From the NCBI GenBank assembly GCA_008711295.1, contig VUYV01000047.1, forward strand, positions 3,189,125 to 3,253,124: a DNA stretch of 64,000 nucleotides. The letters run 5' to 3'. Shown in pieces: positions 11,271 to 26,000 of this stretch. The position numbers were made by a program, and so were the translations under genes. This DNA comes from Anarhynchus alexandrinus. Its lineage: Eukaryota > Chordata > Aves > Charadriiformes > Charadriidae. How positions within the stretch are numbered: the stretch's first letter is position 1; every line of letters begins with the position of its first letter. Under the pieces are notes generated by a model. It saw only the letters and a program-made list of their open reading frames with translations, ran no database searches and was not told the origin of the DNA.

Positions 11271-14200
11271 CTTCAGTGAATATAAAATTTGGGAGCAGAA
11301 GCCTCCTTGGAACAAGACAGAATCATAAAAAGACTTCAGGAATCTCATCACAAGCTAAACAGTACAAATTACACATTCTTCATGGAAGTATTAGCTTTTA
11401 GTGCGTGCCTGGATCCAAGTATAATAGATTATCCCAAAGTGGGAAAGAATGAACAGTACAAAATTAGCAGAACTGGGAGCTCAGATCATTTGGTGGAGCA
11501 ATATGATCTCTGTACTTTCAGGGTACTGAATTCTAAAGCCACTGGAAACAGTATGTAAAATTATATCAGAGTAAGCAAAGAGGCATGTGTAGGCCTGGGA
11601 GAAGAATAAAAAAAGTTTGGAAAATACCTTTCCAGAGGAGAATAAGTACTGAAAACCAGTGAATGAGCATGTAGGAAACAAACTGCTATTCGTGAACAGT
11701 TTCTTGCTCTGAGGATAGAAATATGTTAAAAGGTACGATAGAGAGAAAACACAAATAAAATATATTTCAGTGGTTATTCAAGGGCCAAGTGCTGTTGGGG
11801 AATAATCCTGCACTCAGACAGAAATATAAAACTGCACAGGATAGGTCAGTCTCCTGAGGTTTCCCTCCTTCTCAAGGAAAACTTGCCAGAACAAATCCTT
11901 TATGCCACCGGCTGATGGGTTTGGTCTAACCGTGCTGGGAAGTAGCCCGGGAACACTGTACACTTAATGGCAGCTCGAAGATGGTGGTGAACATACTCTG
12001 GCAAAACTACCCTGTACTTTCCGACTGCCTTCTTCAGGTCCTCAGGAATGGGACAGAAGTATTTTTGAGAACCAAATACATGAAAGATATTGCTTAAGCT
12101 AAGTACACCCCGGAGAAGCAAGTTGATGAACACAAATCTAATAATATGGAGTATTACAATACGTATAGCGATATAAGATGCTAGAGGTTGTATATAGTGG
12201 CTATCAATGCATATCTTGGCTGCACAGGACTCATGTCTTCTGCCATCCTCACTGTGCTCTTATAATCCACTAACTACACCGTACCAAAGTTCGTGATCCC
12301 AGCACGGCAGTCAGCAGCTTTAGGAGGTGTTTGCGATATTTTTTTTTCAATTCTTCTGCAGTGTTTTCGTCCATTAGAAAATGAGATAACATTAAACTGT
12401 TTTAAAAACTCACATTTTTTCCTAGCTATATAAATACATTCACAATACTTTGTATTTTTAAAACTCATTTCCCCTTTGCCTAACTCCTTAAGATAAGTGA
12501 ACTCTCCCCTATGTAAACTTCCTACCAGAATACTGACTACCTTTTAAGCGGTATATGATTTAGAAGGTAATGAAATATCACTTTCTTTTTCTTTTTTTTT
12601 TTATAAATAGGTTTTAAAGTGCTTTTAGCTGCACTTTAGCTTTTAGATTAAGAGATAAAACTGATGAAAGGGACACAACCTTCTGTCACAGGGCAGCATG
12701 GCATTTGGGAGGTGAGGTAGTTTAAAATACCATTTTTATCTTCATTTCTCTTCACTGGGATGACTGTATTGCTTTACTACATCCCATAAGGTACTTTATC
12801 TTTGCCCGTACAGACATTTTCTTCCTTAAGCACTGAATATTCTGGGGTATGAGACTCTGCGTGTGTGCCTTTCTGCAACAATATTCTGCGTAATCAAACC
12901 GCAGCTGCGGACATGAAAGCCAAACTGAGTCTCGATTTTAGGCGCTTTGGGGTGTCAAACTGTGGCCACCTTTGAGAAGTCTGATTTTCAGACCGCAAAA
13001 GCTTCAAACTTCTTTCAAAACCCTGTCTTCTTCAAATCGCACACCCGACCTCTAAGTGCCTGATGGTCACTTCTGAAGTCTCGCTAGCGTACCCGGTCCT
13101 ACCCCAAACCCAAAAGTCCTACGCTCAGGGCTTTTTTCTTTGTTACTGCTCTTATTTAACATGATTTGTTCACTGGGGCTCGGAGCAACGAAACCCAGTA
13201 AATAATACATTGAACAAACAGAGAAGATAACAAAAGGAAATAGTTAAGGTACTATAATAATTTTAGCCATTCTTTTTTCAGGTCACTATAATCTGCCCAA
13301 AGATAACTAATTGTTCAAAGTAAACATTCCACTCCGACCACAAAAGGAATCCATTACACAAACATATAATTCACAGTCATTTTTAGTGGGTTGTAAACAG
13401 TTTGGAATGAGCATAAAATGGGACAAAAATCAAAGTGAGCATTTAGAAATGAAAAAGTGTTTGCTACAAAAGGTCAGTCCCTTTACTTGGCAAACTATGT
13501 AGAAAAGCCTGGGAAAATGTTGAACACACAAGCAGTAAGGGAATTTTAAAGCCAACAACCTCCCTGTTTCTTTAAACAGACATCGGAACCTATAACTGGA
13601 TCCTGTCAAACAAACGACAGCAAAAAAACATAACAGCTGCTAAGAAGTAAAGTTGAAAGATAAAGTTTTCTAAGCTAAGAACCTTCTCAGAAGTGGACTA
13701 AAGGTCTTTCTTAAATCTTTAAGCAAGGTTATGGATCCCAGGGTGGCTTTTAGGCATTGAATCAAATATGTAATTTTGTGTATCATTCCTGTCAGAGCGT
13801 CCTGTGCTCCAAGAAAAGCAACAGAAAACAATGTCTGCAATGTCCAGTTTAGGATGGAAACGGTACCTGTAATCATCAGCTTTGCTGCCTGCGGTGTCAT
13901 TTTGCAAGGCATTTAGACTGATTTGAGAACACTAACTCGGATTTGGGAACGGAGGGAGAAAATGAAGGACGTTTCCAAAGAGAGATGAAAGTTGAATTAT
14001 ATTTCCCTGGAGCATAAGTACTGTATTCCTTTACAAAACCTGAACTACACTGGATACCCTCGATAGGTTTAGGATGCTGACTGCTCGGGGTGTTCATTTA
14101 CTCTGTCATTAGACACACAGACAAATGATCATCCCTGGAAAAGAGTTTAGTATCAGGCTGTTTTCACACGATAAAACATTACTCTGAGAAGTACTGGATG

Positions 14201-15587
14201 GCATGTTGTTTAGGTACAATGCAGACTGATATTTTTATTTTTTTAATGCGTTCTACTCATGCCTTTCACATATTTAAAAGAAAAAAAAGAATGCAAAAAA
14301 AAAAAACCCAGCCAGCACTTTTAAAGGGTCATGGATAACAAAATAAATAGGCGACTCAAGAAATGACTGGAAATAATATCTGGCCTAGAAACACCAAAAA
14401 ATCTTGCAATGGGCCCCACCCTTGGCAGGAGAGCACAGCATGGGAGTTATAGCACACTGGGAGGATTGTCCCAGGCTTTCCTCGCTGCACCGCTCAGCCC
14501 AGGGTCAGGGCTGCACCTATCAGACGCTGTCAGGGAACAAGAAAAAGCGCGGAATGCAGATCGAAAAAGGCAACTCAACAGATGATAGCCCCAGAAAAGC
14601 CTGAGGTACATCCAAGGTAGGTGTTGATGGCAAAGTAAAAGACTACGCAGAAAACTCCAAGTACTACACTGTTCCATGAAAAACTTTCTGTCCAAGTCCC
14701 TGAAAAAGTCGAAAGTGAAGAATTCTAGAAATCTTTGAGTAGCCACTGTATTTCCTCCATCCAATCATTGCACAGTACAGAATTATTCTCTTAGCCTCGC
14801 CAGGTCACATCATAATACATGAGAGTTTTTTGCTGTTTAGAGTATTGCATTGGATACCAAGGGTGCAACACTCTTCGCTGAGATGTTATCGACTTTACTT
14901 GCACAGGTCTGTATAGCTACTCCAGACAAGAAGCTCATCAAAAATTATGAATGGATAAATAATGCAGAAAGAATGAAGGAAAAACCTGAGCTTGCTTAAA
15001 AAAAAAAAATAAATAGAATTAATGTGAAAATTGCCTTGCAAGTTTACAAGAACGGGCACATTTTTATTGACTCTTTGTTAAACTCCACTACCATCTCTGC
15101 GAGACGGCTGAGTAAATGTAGAAAGACCTTCTGCCCCCCAGTCCTATTTCAATAACCACAAATAGCAAAAGAGTCTGAAAAGATGGAATTCACTCTTGAA
15201 CAAGTGAATCCTTGTCGGATAGATAAATATGCATTATGGTGTGAGAATTTTTAGACTAAACGTTATAAAGCACCTCTGTCCTGAAATGGTGAATAAGCGA
15301 ACAGTAGCCTAGGGGATAAACGACCAAAATCTGATCTAAGCTGCAGCAAAATAATTTCAGAATAATTCCTTTGATTTCAATGCAGATATTCATTTAAAAA
15401 TAGTGTAACTAAACAGGAAATCTTGCCAACAGTTAATGACACTCTCTACATTTTTAATCTGTGGGAGAATATTACTACAGTTGGCTATTGTATGTAGCCT
15501 CATCTACGCGGGAAAATGGACTAATTAATATGGTTTATTCAGATCACCGCTAGACTTTCTTTCAGTGCACAGTGATAATGTTTTAAA

Positions 15588-15603
15588 AATAATAATAATA
15601 ATA
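15588..15603. repeat. (AAT)n microsatellite
   Basis: Five AAT units, followed by an A run. Confidence 0.88.
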
Positions 15604-18600
15604 AAAAAAACAAATAGAAAATCAACAGGTAAGTATTAATTAAAACCATGAGTTCATGAATAAGAACACAACTGTTCAGCAAAGTATGAATGCTTTGCAA
15701 GTAACATTTAGGATTAGTCTCCTAAGGTATTTTTGCCTAATAATCCTTTATCTCAAACGAAGCACACAAGTAACATTTTTTGGTACAGTTACAGTATGTA
15801 GATGATATATTTTCTAAATAGGAAAAAAAGCTTTTCTACAACAGCCAATATGCCAGCTGTACCGAGTATCTAGGCCATCTTACTAAGACTATGAAAGTAA
15901 ACATACAGTTTTCATTAAATGTGCCTTTCCCATAATTGGTACATAAGTATTTCCCATGACTCTGCAGTTGAGTATCTTGGCTGGAGGCATATCTGGCCAT
16001 TAAGAGGAGGGCTTCAGATCTGTTGAGTCTCAGCCATGCCGGGAGACTTGGCACCTCCACATACTGCTTCCTAATACCAACCCCGGTATAAAATGTCATC
16101 AGAAGCTTGCATAAACATTGGACTTAGCTTCACATAAATTACTGCTGTCCTGAGATAGTTTATGCCAGAACTTAGTAAAAACAACACTTTGAGTAAATAG
16201 AATGTGAGTAAATGCAAGCATCTTAATCCAAGAAAATAATAATAGAAAAAAACGTATATCAAATATAAACTCATAAATACAGTGATAAAATGAAATTTTT
16301 ATCTCATGCCATATGATTAGCTTTTATTTACATACTAGACTAACTACAAGGGGTAGGCTTCTCTAAGTCACAGCAAGTTTGAAGGAAACACAAGAACAAT
16401 AATGCAATACTCCGAAGGATGAACTCCTCTGAAGAAACAGGGATATTTTCATTTTCTTCCGTGAACATTTCTCTGATAATCACACAGACAATAAACATCT
16501 CATTAGTTTTCTTGGATTTTTCTATTACAGTTCAGCAGCGCAGAGACCTCTGGCCTCGCTTCTCCTGGAGGAGTGGTCAGATACCACAATGCATCTATGA
16601 AATATCTAGTGCATCCTTTGGAGAACCTGTGCTAAGATCGTAACCGAAGGGTCAATTAGACATGTTCTGCGTGGCGTGGCATTTCTATAATCTAATCTCT
16701 GCCTTTCCTTTTCATGTTCTGAATTTCTCCTCACAATTCCTCCTCTATTAATAGTCGCTTCACACATTTCTCCCCTTTCTTTGTCTCTTTTTTTAACCAG
16801 CCTCCAGCCTTCCTCCAAAAAACCCATGCTACTATCTCCCCCTACCGAACGATCTCCAGTTTGTTAGTCTCTGACTTCCTGCCAACCATTCTGGGAATAA
16901 TAATATCCCAGTGCTCTCTTTGCTATATAATTAAAGCATGAATTTCCCAGAGTTTGAAACTCCATGGTAGTTTTATTGCACCTTTCACTATAAACCCAGG
17001 TAACAATGATGGAATTAAAATAGCTTTTTCCTTTGTGGTTAACGGTCTAAGTATCTTTTTATTTTTCATTGGTTCTCTTGTTCTAAGACTCCAGTATATG
17101 GCAGTGACAATGGGTTCACCCAGCCTTATTCTGAAAATAAATTTTCTATCTTTTGCAAGATATATGTTTCCCCAGATCCCTGGAACAAGTTGTAAACTTG
17201 TAACAGATGGTGATGAAGCCTCACATTTTTATACAATACATTTTAAGATTCTGCATCTACCGCATGTACCTTCCAAAGAAAATGACCTTCAATGAGAGAA
17301 GATACACTCTGAAGAAAGGAAGGCAGGCAACGGAGTGAAACACATCTTTTTATACCATGAAAATCCTTCTTATTAAATGAATCAAAACTTTTAATGAGGA
17401 TGAATACTCGTTCCAATATTCTTACAATTTTATGTTTTTTTAAAAAATAACTGTAAAAATTAGACACCTGCACATGTTAAAAAAAAATATGGCCACACTA
17501 GAATAACATTTAGTTCGGTTGAATACAGTTCAGGACTTAGGAAAAGTATTGGCATTGCACTCACCAGAGACTTCAGAATGAAGGTTACTGACATTTTATT
17601 GATGTTTAGCATTTGCTTACCCAGAGAAAGACTAAACCAACAACATGTCAAACAAAATATAAGGAATAATCAGCACGAATCGGTTCTATTAGTGTCTTAT
17701 CATGTAAAGAAAATGAAGATACAGAATGTGATATAGTTCAGTTCATAACTATATTATAAATTGGACTGCCTGCCTACCCTGGCAATTCAAGCAGAGTTAC
17801 AAGGTTAAAGTTTTGATTATTGATGGAGAAAAAAAAAATAGTGTTAAATATTAAGGTACTCACCTCTTTTTTCAACAGCTTTTATACACAGTCTTACAAA
17901 CTCGGGGACTGTAGATTTCTCATGTTCACAAACCAAGTGCAAATGGGAGCCAAAAATTTGGTCTATGTTTGGAAAAAAAAAAAAGAAGAAAATACATTAA
18001 GACATATTATTAGTAGTGGGATTTTTCTCTCTTCTGAGCTTACATATTAATTAAAAACTCAGCTATTGAAGACGGACAGACAAATTTGGAAAAAAAAATC
18101 CTTTCTGAGTCCTAGTGGTTGTTAACTTCTGCCACGGAACCAAACCTCTTAATACCTGCTGCCCGTTAGCACTCAGATACTTCCCCTGGGCTCAAGTTTC
18201 AGTTGCAATTAGACCTTGATCTTGACCTTTCTAAGGCTTGGAGGTCTCTGGAGTTTGCTTGGACCTGCTGTAAAAAAAGTGAAGGCCATTCTAGAGCTAC
18301 AGTTCAATGTCTTGTTGAATCCAAAATCCTCCATGATACTAACTGATGGTCCAACCTTGAAAATCATAGTAAGGTAGCCTGTCTCTTCCATGCTTATGGA
18401 ATTTCACTCTTGCCATAGAGTACTGTAGGGATGCAAGGGCTTCATAACTTTGCATCATTAGGACTTAGTACGATTTCATCTCATCTTTACAAGAGTTTTT
18501 TTTCTTGTCACCAAGTTACCTGTTTAAAAAATAGAATATACTAGTTGTCTTTTGATGAGGATTGAATCTCAGACCAATTAATTTGTGATTTGTGTTGTTT

Positions 18601-19128
18601 CTTTGATGACTGATCATTTAAGTAGATAATGCAAAGTTTAAGATATTATGATTTTAAAGTCTTGAGTAACTTTGAACGTTGATCTTAAAACATATTTGTA
18701 TAAGCAGGTTAAACTCCTCAGATTACTAATAGCTTCCTCCTTCCACTTCATTTCCATTCTATATGTTTGAGAAATTATGAAAAGAGCAATCAGTAGTAGG
18801 GACGTTGTCAGCTAGAATCAAAATGAATCAAACAGATGAGAGAAACTACTCAATAGGAGCCAGTTAAATGCTCAAACAATAGGAGTGTACTATCATCATT
18901 TATCCAAAGAGACAGTCTCCATATAGCAATTCAACAGAGTACTCTGTTTTGGAAATTGGCACAGGGGCTTTGCAAAATTTTGTATAGATAGCTGAAGAGT
19001 GCTAGCACAAGCCTGGGCTCTGCACTGCAAATCCAACAAGCACACTCACTTGCAGAACAGCAGGAGCTCCCGCTGTCCTCTACAGCTCCCGTGGCACTGG
19101 ATATTTCCTCCATAGTCAGTCCCATTAT

Positions 19129-19722
19129 AGAATAGAATCAAAGAATAATTTGGGTTGGAAGGGGCCATTAAAGGCCATCTAGTCCAACCCCCCTGCAATG
19201 AGCAGGGACAACTCCAACTAGATCAGGTTGCTCAGAGCCCCGTCTGACCTGGTCTTGAATGTTTTCAGGGATGGGGCACCTCCCACCTCTCTGGGCAACC
19301 TGGGCCAGTGTAAAACCACCCTCAGAGTAAAACACTTCTTCCCTATATCTAGTCTGAATCTTCCCTCTTTTAGTTTAAAGCCATTATTACCCCTTGTCCG
19401 ATCGCAACAGGCCCTGTGAAAAAGTCTGTCCCCATCTTTCCTGTAGGCCCCCTTTAGGGACTGGAAGGGGCTCCCCAGAGCCTTCTCTTCTCCAGGCTGA
19501 ACAACCCCAACACACTCAGCCTGTTCTCACAGCAGAAGTGCTCCAGTCCTCTGATCATCTTCATGGCCCTCCTCTGGACCTGCTCCAACAGGTCCATGTT
19601 TTCCCGTGCTGAGGGCCCCAGAGCTGGACACAATACTCCAGGTGGGGTCTCACCAGAGCGGAGTAGAGGGGCAGAATCCCCTCCCTCGCCCTGCTGGCCA
19701 CGCTGCTTTTGATGCAGCCCAG
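19129..19722 (-). mobile_element. 5'-truncated avian CR1 LINE, 3' end
   Basis: Read on the plus strand, the segment starts at the element's 3' end (AATAATTTGGGTTGGAAGGG, AGTCCAACCCCCCTGCAATG). It proceeds through the usual CR1 order: GACCTGGTCTTGAATG, CTCTGGGCAACCTGGGCCAG, CCCCTTGTCCGATCGCAAC, CTTCTCCAGGCTGAACAACC, CATGGCCCTCCTCTGGAC and GAGCGGAGTAGAGGGGCAG. It ends abruptly in GATGCAGCCCAG. CR1 therefore lies on the minus strand, in the same sense as ARHGAP15. It is 5'-truncated, as nearly all avian CR1 copies are, and retains only the end of ORF2 and the 3' UTR. It is moderately diverged and not mobile. Confidence 0.95.
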
Positions 19723-22700
19723 TGATCTTCCACCATAATCAGTCTGGGTGCCTTTTCCTCCAAGCAGCGCAACTTCTTCTCACTAACAGGCAAAACCCAT
19801 TTGTTTAGTTTCTACTTTGGAAGGAGCTTCACTTTCCTATCGTTAATCACCACTATTTCTTACTAAGCTTAGATTTCAAGAGCAACTCGTTTACCTTTTC
19901 TTTCCTAATAGCCCAGAGTAGGGATCAATCAGGGAAACCAGGTGGGGTGCATGGGATAGTTTGCACTTCTTGATATGCATCAGAGAAGTTTATTCCAGCA
20001 CCACCCAATGCATGTGATCTGCATTCTGGTAAAGTACATCGAAGCCTGAATTTAAGTTAGTCGGAGTTTCGGCTGCAGAAGGGATGGAGTTCTGGGTTCA
20101 CAGAACTACACTGAAGAAGGTTGTGTGCATGTGTGGCGTTAAGCATTAGCGAACAGTCTGTTACATGTTTTGGGGTTATGTTTCTGACAAAGCACAGTCT
20201 GGTTACATTTTCTTCATAAAACATTTATAGCTGCCTTCAGTGGTAATTATATATACAGAGATTTATGATTAAAATGTACTAGCACTTCCTCCTTTGACAT
20301 CTTAATTGTTTTTTAAAATTTTAGCAAAGACCTGTCAAATTCTTTGCATAATATGGAATGGTCTATGATGTAAATTATGTTAAAAAGAAGTAAAAATGTA
20401 TGTTATTTGGTGGACAAAGACACTTGTAAACAATTTCAGAAGCAAAACAGGCAAATAACTACAGTGTGTTTAGATGGCAATACATGAAGAACTGAAACAG
20501 AAATAACGCATGAGCGTTCAGCCGTTTCTCTTCTCTATTACAAATACTTTATAACCAACTTCCAGGATTATTTCGTAGCTAGTCTTTCAAACCCCAGTAT
20601 GAATGTAGAATACTTGGAGTTCCTTGGGGGGAGGGAATTTAAAAAAGACTGGAAACTATTTTGCAGTTCTCACCTAGGCCATTACTTCTTTTCTGGGTGC
20701 AGATTCTGTAACTTCAGCAAAATATTTAACCTCATTTTATATAACTTTCAGTATATGGATATAATCACATTTTGTATCAAGCAATTAAGCTTTAACACAT
20801 CTCTTCTTTAGAAAATAGGCACTCAGGATTTTTGTCTTGAATGGAAGGGGCAGAAAACCAGCATTGATAGTTGCTGGGCATCAAAAGAAACTATGGTAAA
20901 ACAATGACACAGCTTTGAGTTTCTTTTTTCCCCTTCTAGAAATTCATGAGCAGTTATAAGTACATGATCTCATGAGTCACCCAAATACTCTGAATTCTGG
21001 GTACTCCTGAACCGCAAACTCCACGACTCTCTCTAGTAAGTTGATTTTTTACTGAATCTGTTTCTGTACATAAACATGGGAATAGAAGTAGTTACACTGC
21101 CATATTTGCACTCTTAGAGGTCACAGGGACAGTTGAGGAAAACTCAGTTAAGATTTGTTTGTGCAGGATTTTGAAATCGAGGAATTGTAGGAATGGCAAA
21201 ATACTAACTTTTGTAAACTAGATTTATGTGTAACTAAGATTAAAATATTGTTCACTTATTCTTTTATAGGTGTGTATACGTATTTTAAAACTAGTTTGAG
21301 GGGAAACTATCCAGAACAATTTTTTCAAAAAATAAGAACTGCTTCCAAAGGGATGAAAGAAGCAAAAAAGCCTTTGTTTGATTTATTTGTGATAAGGCCC
21401 TTCAAAACTTCGTCTTTTATGACTTGAAAAAAAAAAAAAAAAGATGTACACAACACCCCTAACCTCCTGTTATGACAGTTTATGTTTCCTATCCAGCTTA
21501 TTTAACTCAAATGCCTGGGAAATAGACACAATTACCACCTTATGGAATGCTACTTAACTTTAAATGCTCCCCTCTGAATAGAAATCCACTTTATCTTCTC
21601 CGAGTCATTCCAGTTTCTCAGGAATTATTTCCTCTATAGGCTCCTGAAATGCTCTTGTTTCATCATTTAAAAATTCAAACTAACAATTGTTCAGAACTAT
21701 CTTTTATTAGAACAAAGGCAATTCCCATACAGTGGATTCTGTTCACAAGAGCTTGTACAAAGGAGCTGCATACTATGCCCATATACAGCTTTAATCATTC
21801 ACTCTTTCAGCTGTTATCAATTTAAAACCAATGAAACTCCCACACTGAGTCCATTTGAGCAGTCAATTTTAATATCTTGGGGCATCTGTAGTTATTCTGA
21901 ATTGGCTGCAAAAGCAGAACTAACAAGTTAAGCTCTAACCATAAGTCTACATCAGGCTGGTAAACCATACATCAAACGCAGACAGTTAGTCAATACCGTA
22001 GTATGAAAAACCAACAAGCATTTTTAAGAAGAGCAATATATTCATAATGTGTTTGGTGGTATGGTTTACATTACGCATCCCTGATATCTGCACGTTAAAC
22101 CTTCTATTTAAGATGGTGGGGTGTGTGACAGCTTTGCACAGGGATATAAAACCAGACACCAGAAGAGGCGGGAATGGACATTCGCAAGTTGTATAATATA
22201 AAACGATGATTACAGCTGCAATGAATTGCTCGTTCTGGGGAGCTTCGAGTCCTCCCTGAGCCTGACTGAGCTACTTTTTTTTTTGAGTAGCTCTCGCAGG
22301 GTGCAGCAAAGCCACTAATTCCGAGCTGCAGAAATCTAGTCTATGGGAGACAATACTTCTGGAAAAGAAACAATTAAAACAAAATCACTGAAGCCACATC
22401 CTCACTGAGAATGTCATTGTTTAACTGTTTTTGGTGTACATGGATGAGATGCGGCCACACTTGGAAGGAACTCATACTTCAGTGTTTTTTATTAAAAAAA
22501 CAGGGAAGGGCATGGCTAATATTCCTGTTTCTCGGGGAGAAGCTCAAATTCTGACACGAGAGGAGAAGGTACAATGGTGCGATGCCCAAGTTTTTAGAAA
22601 CGTGAACTGTGTCTATGTAATTCAGTGCCTTCCAGGAGCAGAGTTAACTCTGCTACGTCCGGGTTTGAACTGCTGGACTGCCAGAGCTTTTTATTATCAT

Positions 22701-22986
22701 CTAAGTTGTTTGTTTTCTTTGTATCTGGATGCTGGGAGGGAAAAGGGGGAAAGAGAACAAAAAGGCAAAGTAAAAGGGGAATGTACAGAAAGAGGGACAG
22801 AAGAGTAGGCACCACAGCAGTGCATTTTTTGGAGGGGGAAAGGGTATGGTTGGAAAGGGTCATATTCTGAACGGTGACTTCTTCTAGCTGCTCAATCTGT
22901 AGAGTCAGACACATTAAGTCAGACATTAAAGTGATGCTGATCCCAGACTGGGCTCCAAATAACGCCACGACGCTTTTACAGTAAGT

Positions 22987-23065
22987 GGGCCAGGTCCTCA
23001 GCTGACTGAAGTCAGCGAGATTGTCAGTGGAGCTCCCCTGATTTATGCTAGCTGGGAATCTTGCC
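22987..23065. repeat. Old palindromic (MITE-like) element
   Basis: The left arm GGCCAGGTCCTCAGCTGACT and the reverse complement of the right arm (GGCAAGATTCCCAGCTAGCA) agree over most of their length, around a centre GTCAGTGGAGCTCCCCTGAT. From memory this resembles a palindromic repeat of amniotes with arms GGCCAGATCCTCAGCTGGTG. It is non-coding and strongly decayed. Confidence 0.6.
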
Positions 23066-26000
23066 AGTCCTTTTAACTTGGAGATTTACTATATATCGTT
23101 GATCTGTGGTGGTCATCAATTTAAAAAAAAATTACATTTGTGAACAGTTACTATTAAGTGGCATATGAGCTACCAGATTTGTTTCACATTCTCAGAAAAA
23201 GGGAAAATAGAGACTACTGCAGACACTGGTCTCTTCTAAGAAATGATGGTGTTTTACTGGGGACTAGAGCTCATTTGAATTTAAAAAGAGTGGGTCTGCT
23301 GTACTCCTAAAAACAAGTCTCCCAAAATGAAATCTTCTCAAATTATCTGAATTATTTCTGACCACCATGCCAAAGGAAAAAAATCACTTTGTCCAGTGTT
23401 TGGCCACCCACAGGGTTTGGGAAACGTACTTCGAAACGTCCATGCAGCGGTCAAAGAAAGAAATACCCTTGTGACCCAGTGTCCCTGCAAGTCAAAGGAA
23501 ACTTTTCCTAACTTTCCCTAAGTTATTATGGGCACCAGATCACTTGCCAAACTCCTGCATAACCCAGAATTAGAGAACACACCAAAGGTAGGTCTTAATC
23601 TACTCTTTTGGATTTCTGAGTATTACACTCATTACATCGAAGTGCTCCAAGGTCCATTGAGAGGTATGAGACAATAAAGATGTTTTCCCTTGTCTGGAAA
23701 TAAAATGGTGGGTGACCTCTGTGCTGCTATCTGCACAACCACCAACATATGCTGAGCCCTGTTCTATAGGCTATCAAGCCAAATCACAGCTAGTTCCTTT
23801 CACTAGCAATTGAGTGGCTTTTATTTTCATCTTGAAACAGTTGTAACCATTCCAATTTTTATGCTGTTTTGGTTTTTGCCTTAACTTAACTTACGAAATA
23901 AATTCATTGAAGTTACTTTGGTGTCTAGCTTTTGGGAAAAAAAAAAAAAATCTCCTCCCCAAAAAACTAGATTAATTTCTTGCCAGCTGCATAACTGCAT
24001 TTTCCTCATTTCCCACAGTGTCATTTATGTTAAGTTGTTACTCATGTTTTTTTACCATTTACTGGAAGTGTATTTTGCGATAGTCTATTACCAACACAAC
24101 CACCACAGCTTTAAAATCACAGTTTCACAGAAGCCTTTTTTTTTTTTTTTTTGGTGGACTAGAAAGACTCAGAAATCAGGAAGTTAGCAGGCCAATATCA
24201 AGTTGAAGGTTGGCAATTCATTTTGGGTGATATTAAATCATGACAAAGCTCAAACATAAAGATCAAAGTTCAATTATAGACTATAAAGTAGTTTTAAAAG
24301 AGAAGATTTATATATTATTTTTCTAGCATATTAGTGCGGATTCTGTAAATTCTGAGAATATTTCAGTCCCGAGGAACTGAGGACCCCTGCCCTAGCATAT
24401 AAATTTGAACACAGTTATTCTCGAAATAGCACTGTTAAAATGGCAGGCATGGAACATGCCTCTTGCTTGCTATTTCTAGGTTTGCGTGCATGTGTGGGTA
24501 TATATGAACATGAGTGCATATAGACACATACGTATTATGCAAAAGTGCTGTATTACACATCATCTCGAAAATGGTTCAAAATGTTTCTGGACCAAAGATA
24601 TCTTGTGTAAACATGAGTGAGATGGAATGAGAAGGACCGATGATCTTCGTTAGGGCTCTCGTTGGAGCACGGAAAGCCCCAGTCCCTGGTCCATTGCAAT
24701 GAATGGAGCCAATGGGCTGGTCCCATTCTGGCTTCTTTTATGCAGAAGACTAGAAAGCAAATGGGACAGCGATGGCAAAAAATAACTTTTAGTCATGTAA
24801 AGCATCGGAGTGTCTTCACTTTCAGATCAACATGCAACTAACATTTATATATTGGTCTGCTACATTCCCTTGTCTGATTATTATCCACCTACTTCTTATT
24901 CTCATTTCTTAACTACCTGCTTTATTATTTACTACATGGATATTTGCTACATTCGACTTAAACAAAGTTTTGTTAAGAGTTAAATGACAATCACATAATT
25001 TCTAGATTTTCTGATAACAGTGTTGGCAGAACAAAGTACCCCAGGAGATCAAACTGCTATTTAATTTTGAAGCCTGTATTCCCAAATTTGGTTAATGTGG
25101 AGAAATGTGTCGAGTCTTCTGGCCAAGTGTGTACACATCAGTGACTAACAGAGCACAGAACTGTGTTTAAGTGAACTTACCACCTTAAAATGTATTTACT
25201 CGTGACTATAATTTACGTGTTAAATTTATTGGAGTTTTGGTTCCAATGTGACACACAATGTAAAAAATCAATATAGATTTGAGAGCTTTATAGTGCCCCT
25301 GGCAAATATGAATAGCACTTGATGAAAAGTGAAGGTTTTCACAGCACCTACAGTGCCACTGCACTGGAGTAATTAACACCACACGCTTCACCGATATTTA
25401 TATCAATTCTTCACTAGCACACAGAACAGCTCTTTGTCAGAAATTCGGTACCGAGATGTCCTGCAAGGCTTTAGACACACTTTTATTACGAGCCCCTATT
25501 TTAAGGGATTTACAATTCTGACAGAAGTATTTCCCTATGGGATAAAAGTTAGTACGCGTGTTCTCAGAGCTGGAGGAATTTTTTCTTGTAAAAATTGGTT
25601 AACATTTTTTTTCCCTTAAGAAACGAGCAAATAAATAGTTTTGAGAGGTTTCTGCAACCATTTAAGTCACCTTTAGAAAAATAAATAGATGCATCTTATA
25701 ATACCAAATTTGGCAAGCTTTTCATTTTTAATCTGGATGGTTGCATTTTGTGATTTAAAAATATTCTAATGTGAGCCTAAAAATTAACATTTAAAAGTGG
25801 TCTCTGTATAAGCAGTGCAACTGCATTTTCATAACATTTTAACAGATTAAGGGATAAACTCTGGTGAAGACAATGAAGGAACCTTATCAAATAAGCATTT
25901 CACATAGACTTACTGTAGATTGGAATTAAGCCGTGTTAACGAATCCTGCCTCATTTGCATGGCCAAAACCTAATCCTAATGAAACTTCATGGTAGATAAC

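Noticed and set aside
11900..12133. 77-codon minus-strand frame (KAVGKYRVVLPEYVHHHL)
   Set aside because: It looks protein-like by eye, but no family was recognised and there is no splice or expression support.
13670..13912. 80-codon minus-strand frame with hydrophobic helices
   Set aside because: It looks superficially membrane-like, but no family, start context or splice borders were recognised.
17460..17651. Possible minus-strand exon ending in a GTGAGT donor near 17560
   Set aside because: The encoded peptide does not match the expected ARHGAP15 continuation, and the preceding sequence has no good acceptor in a matching phase.
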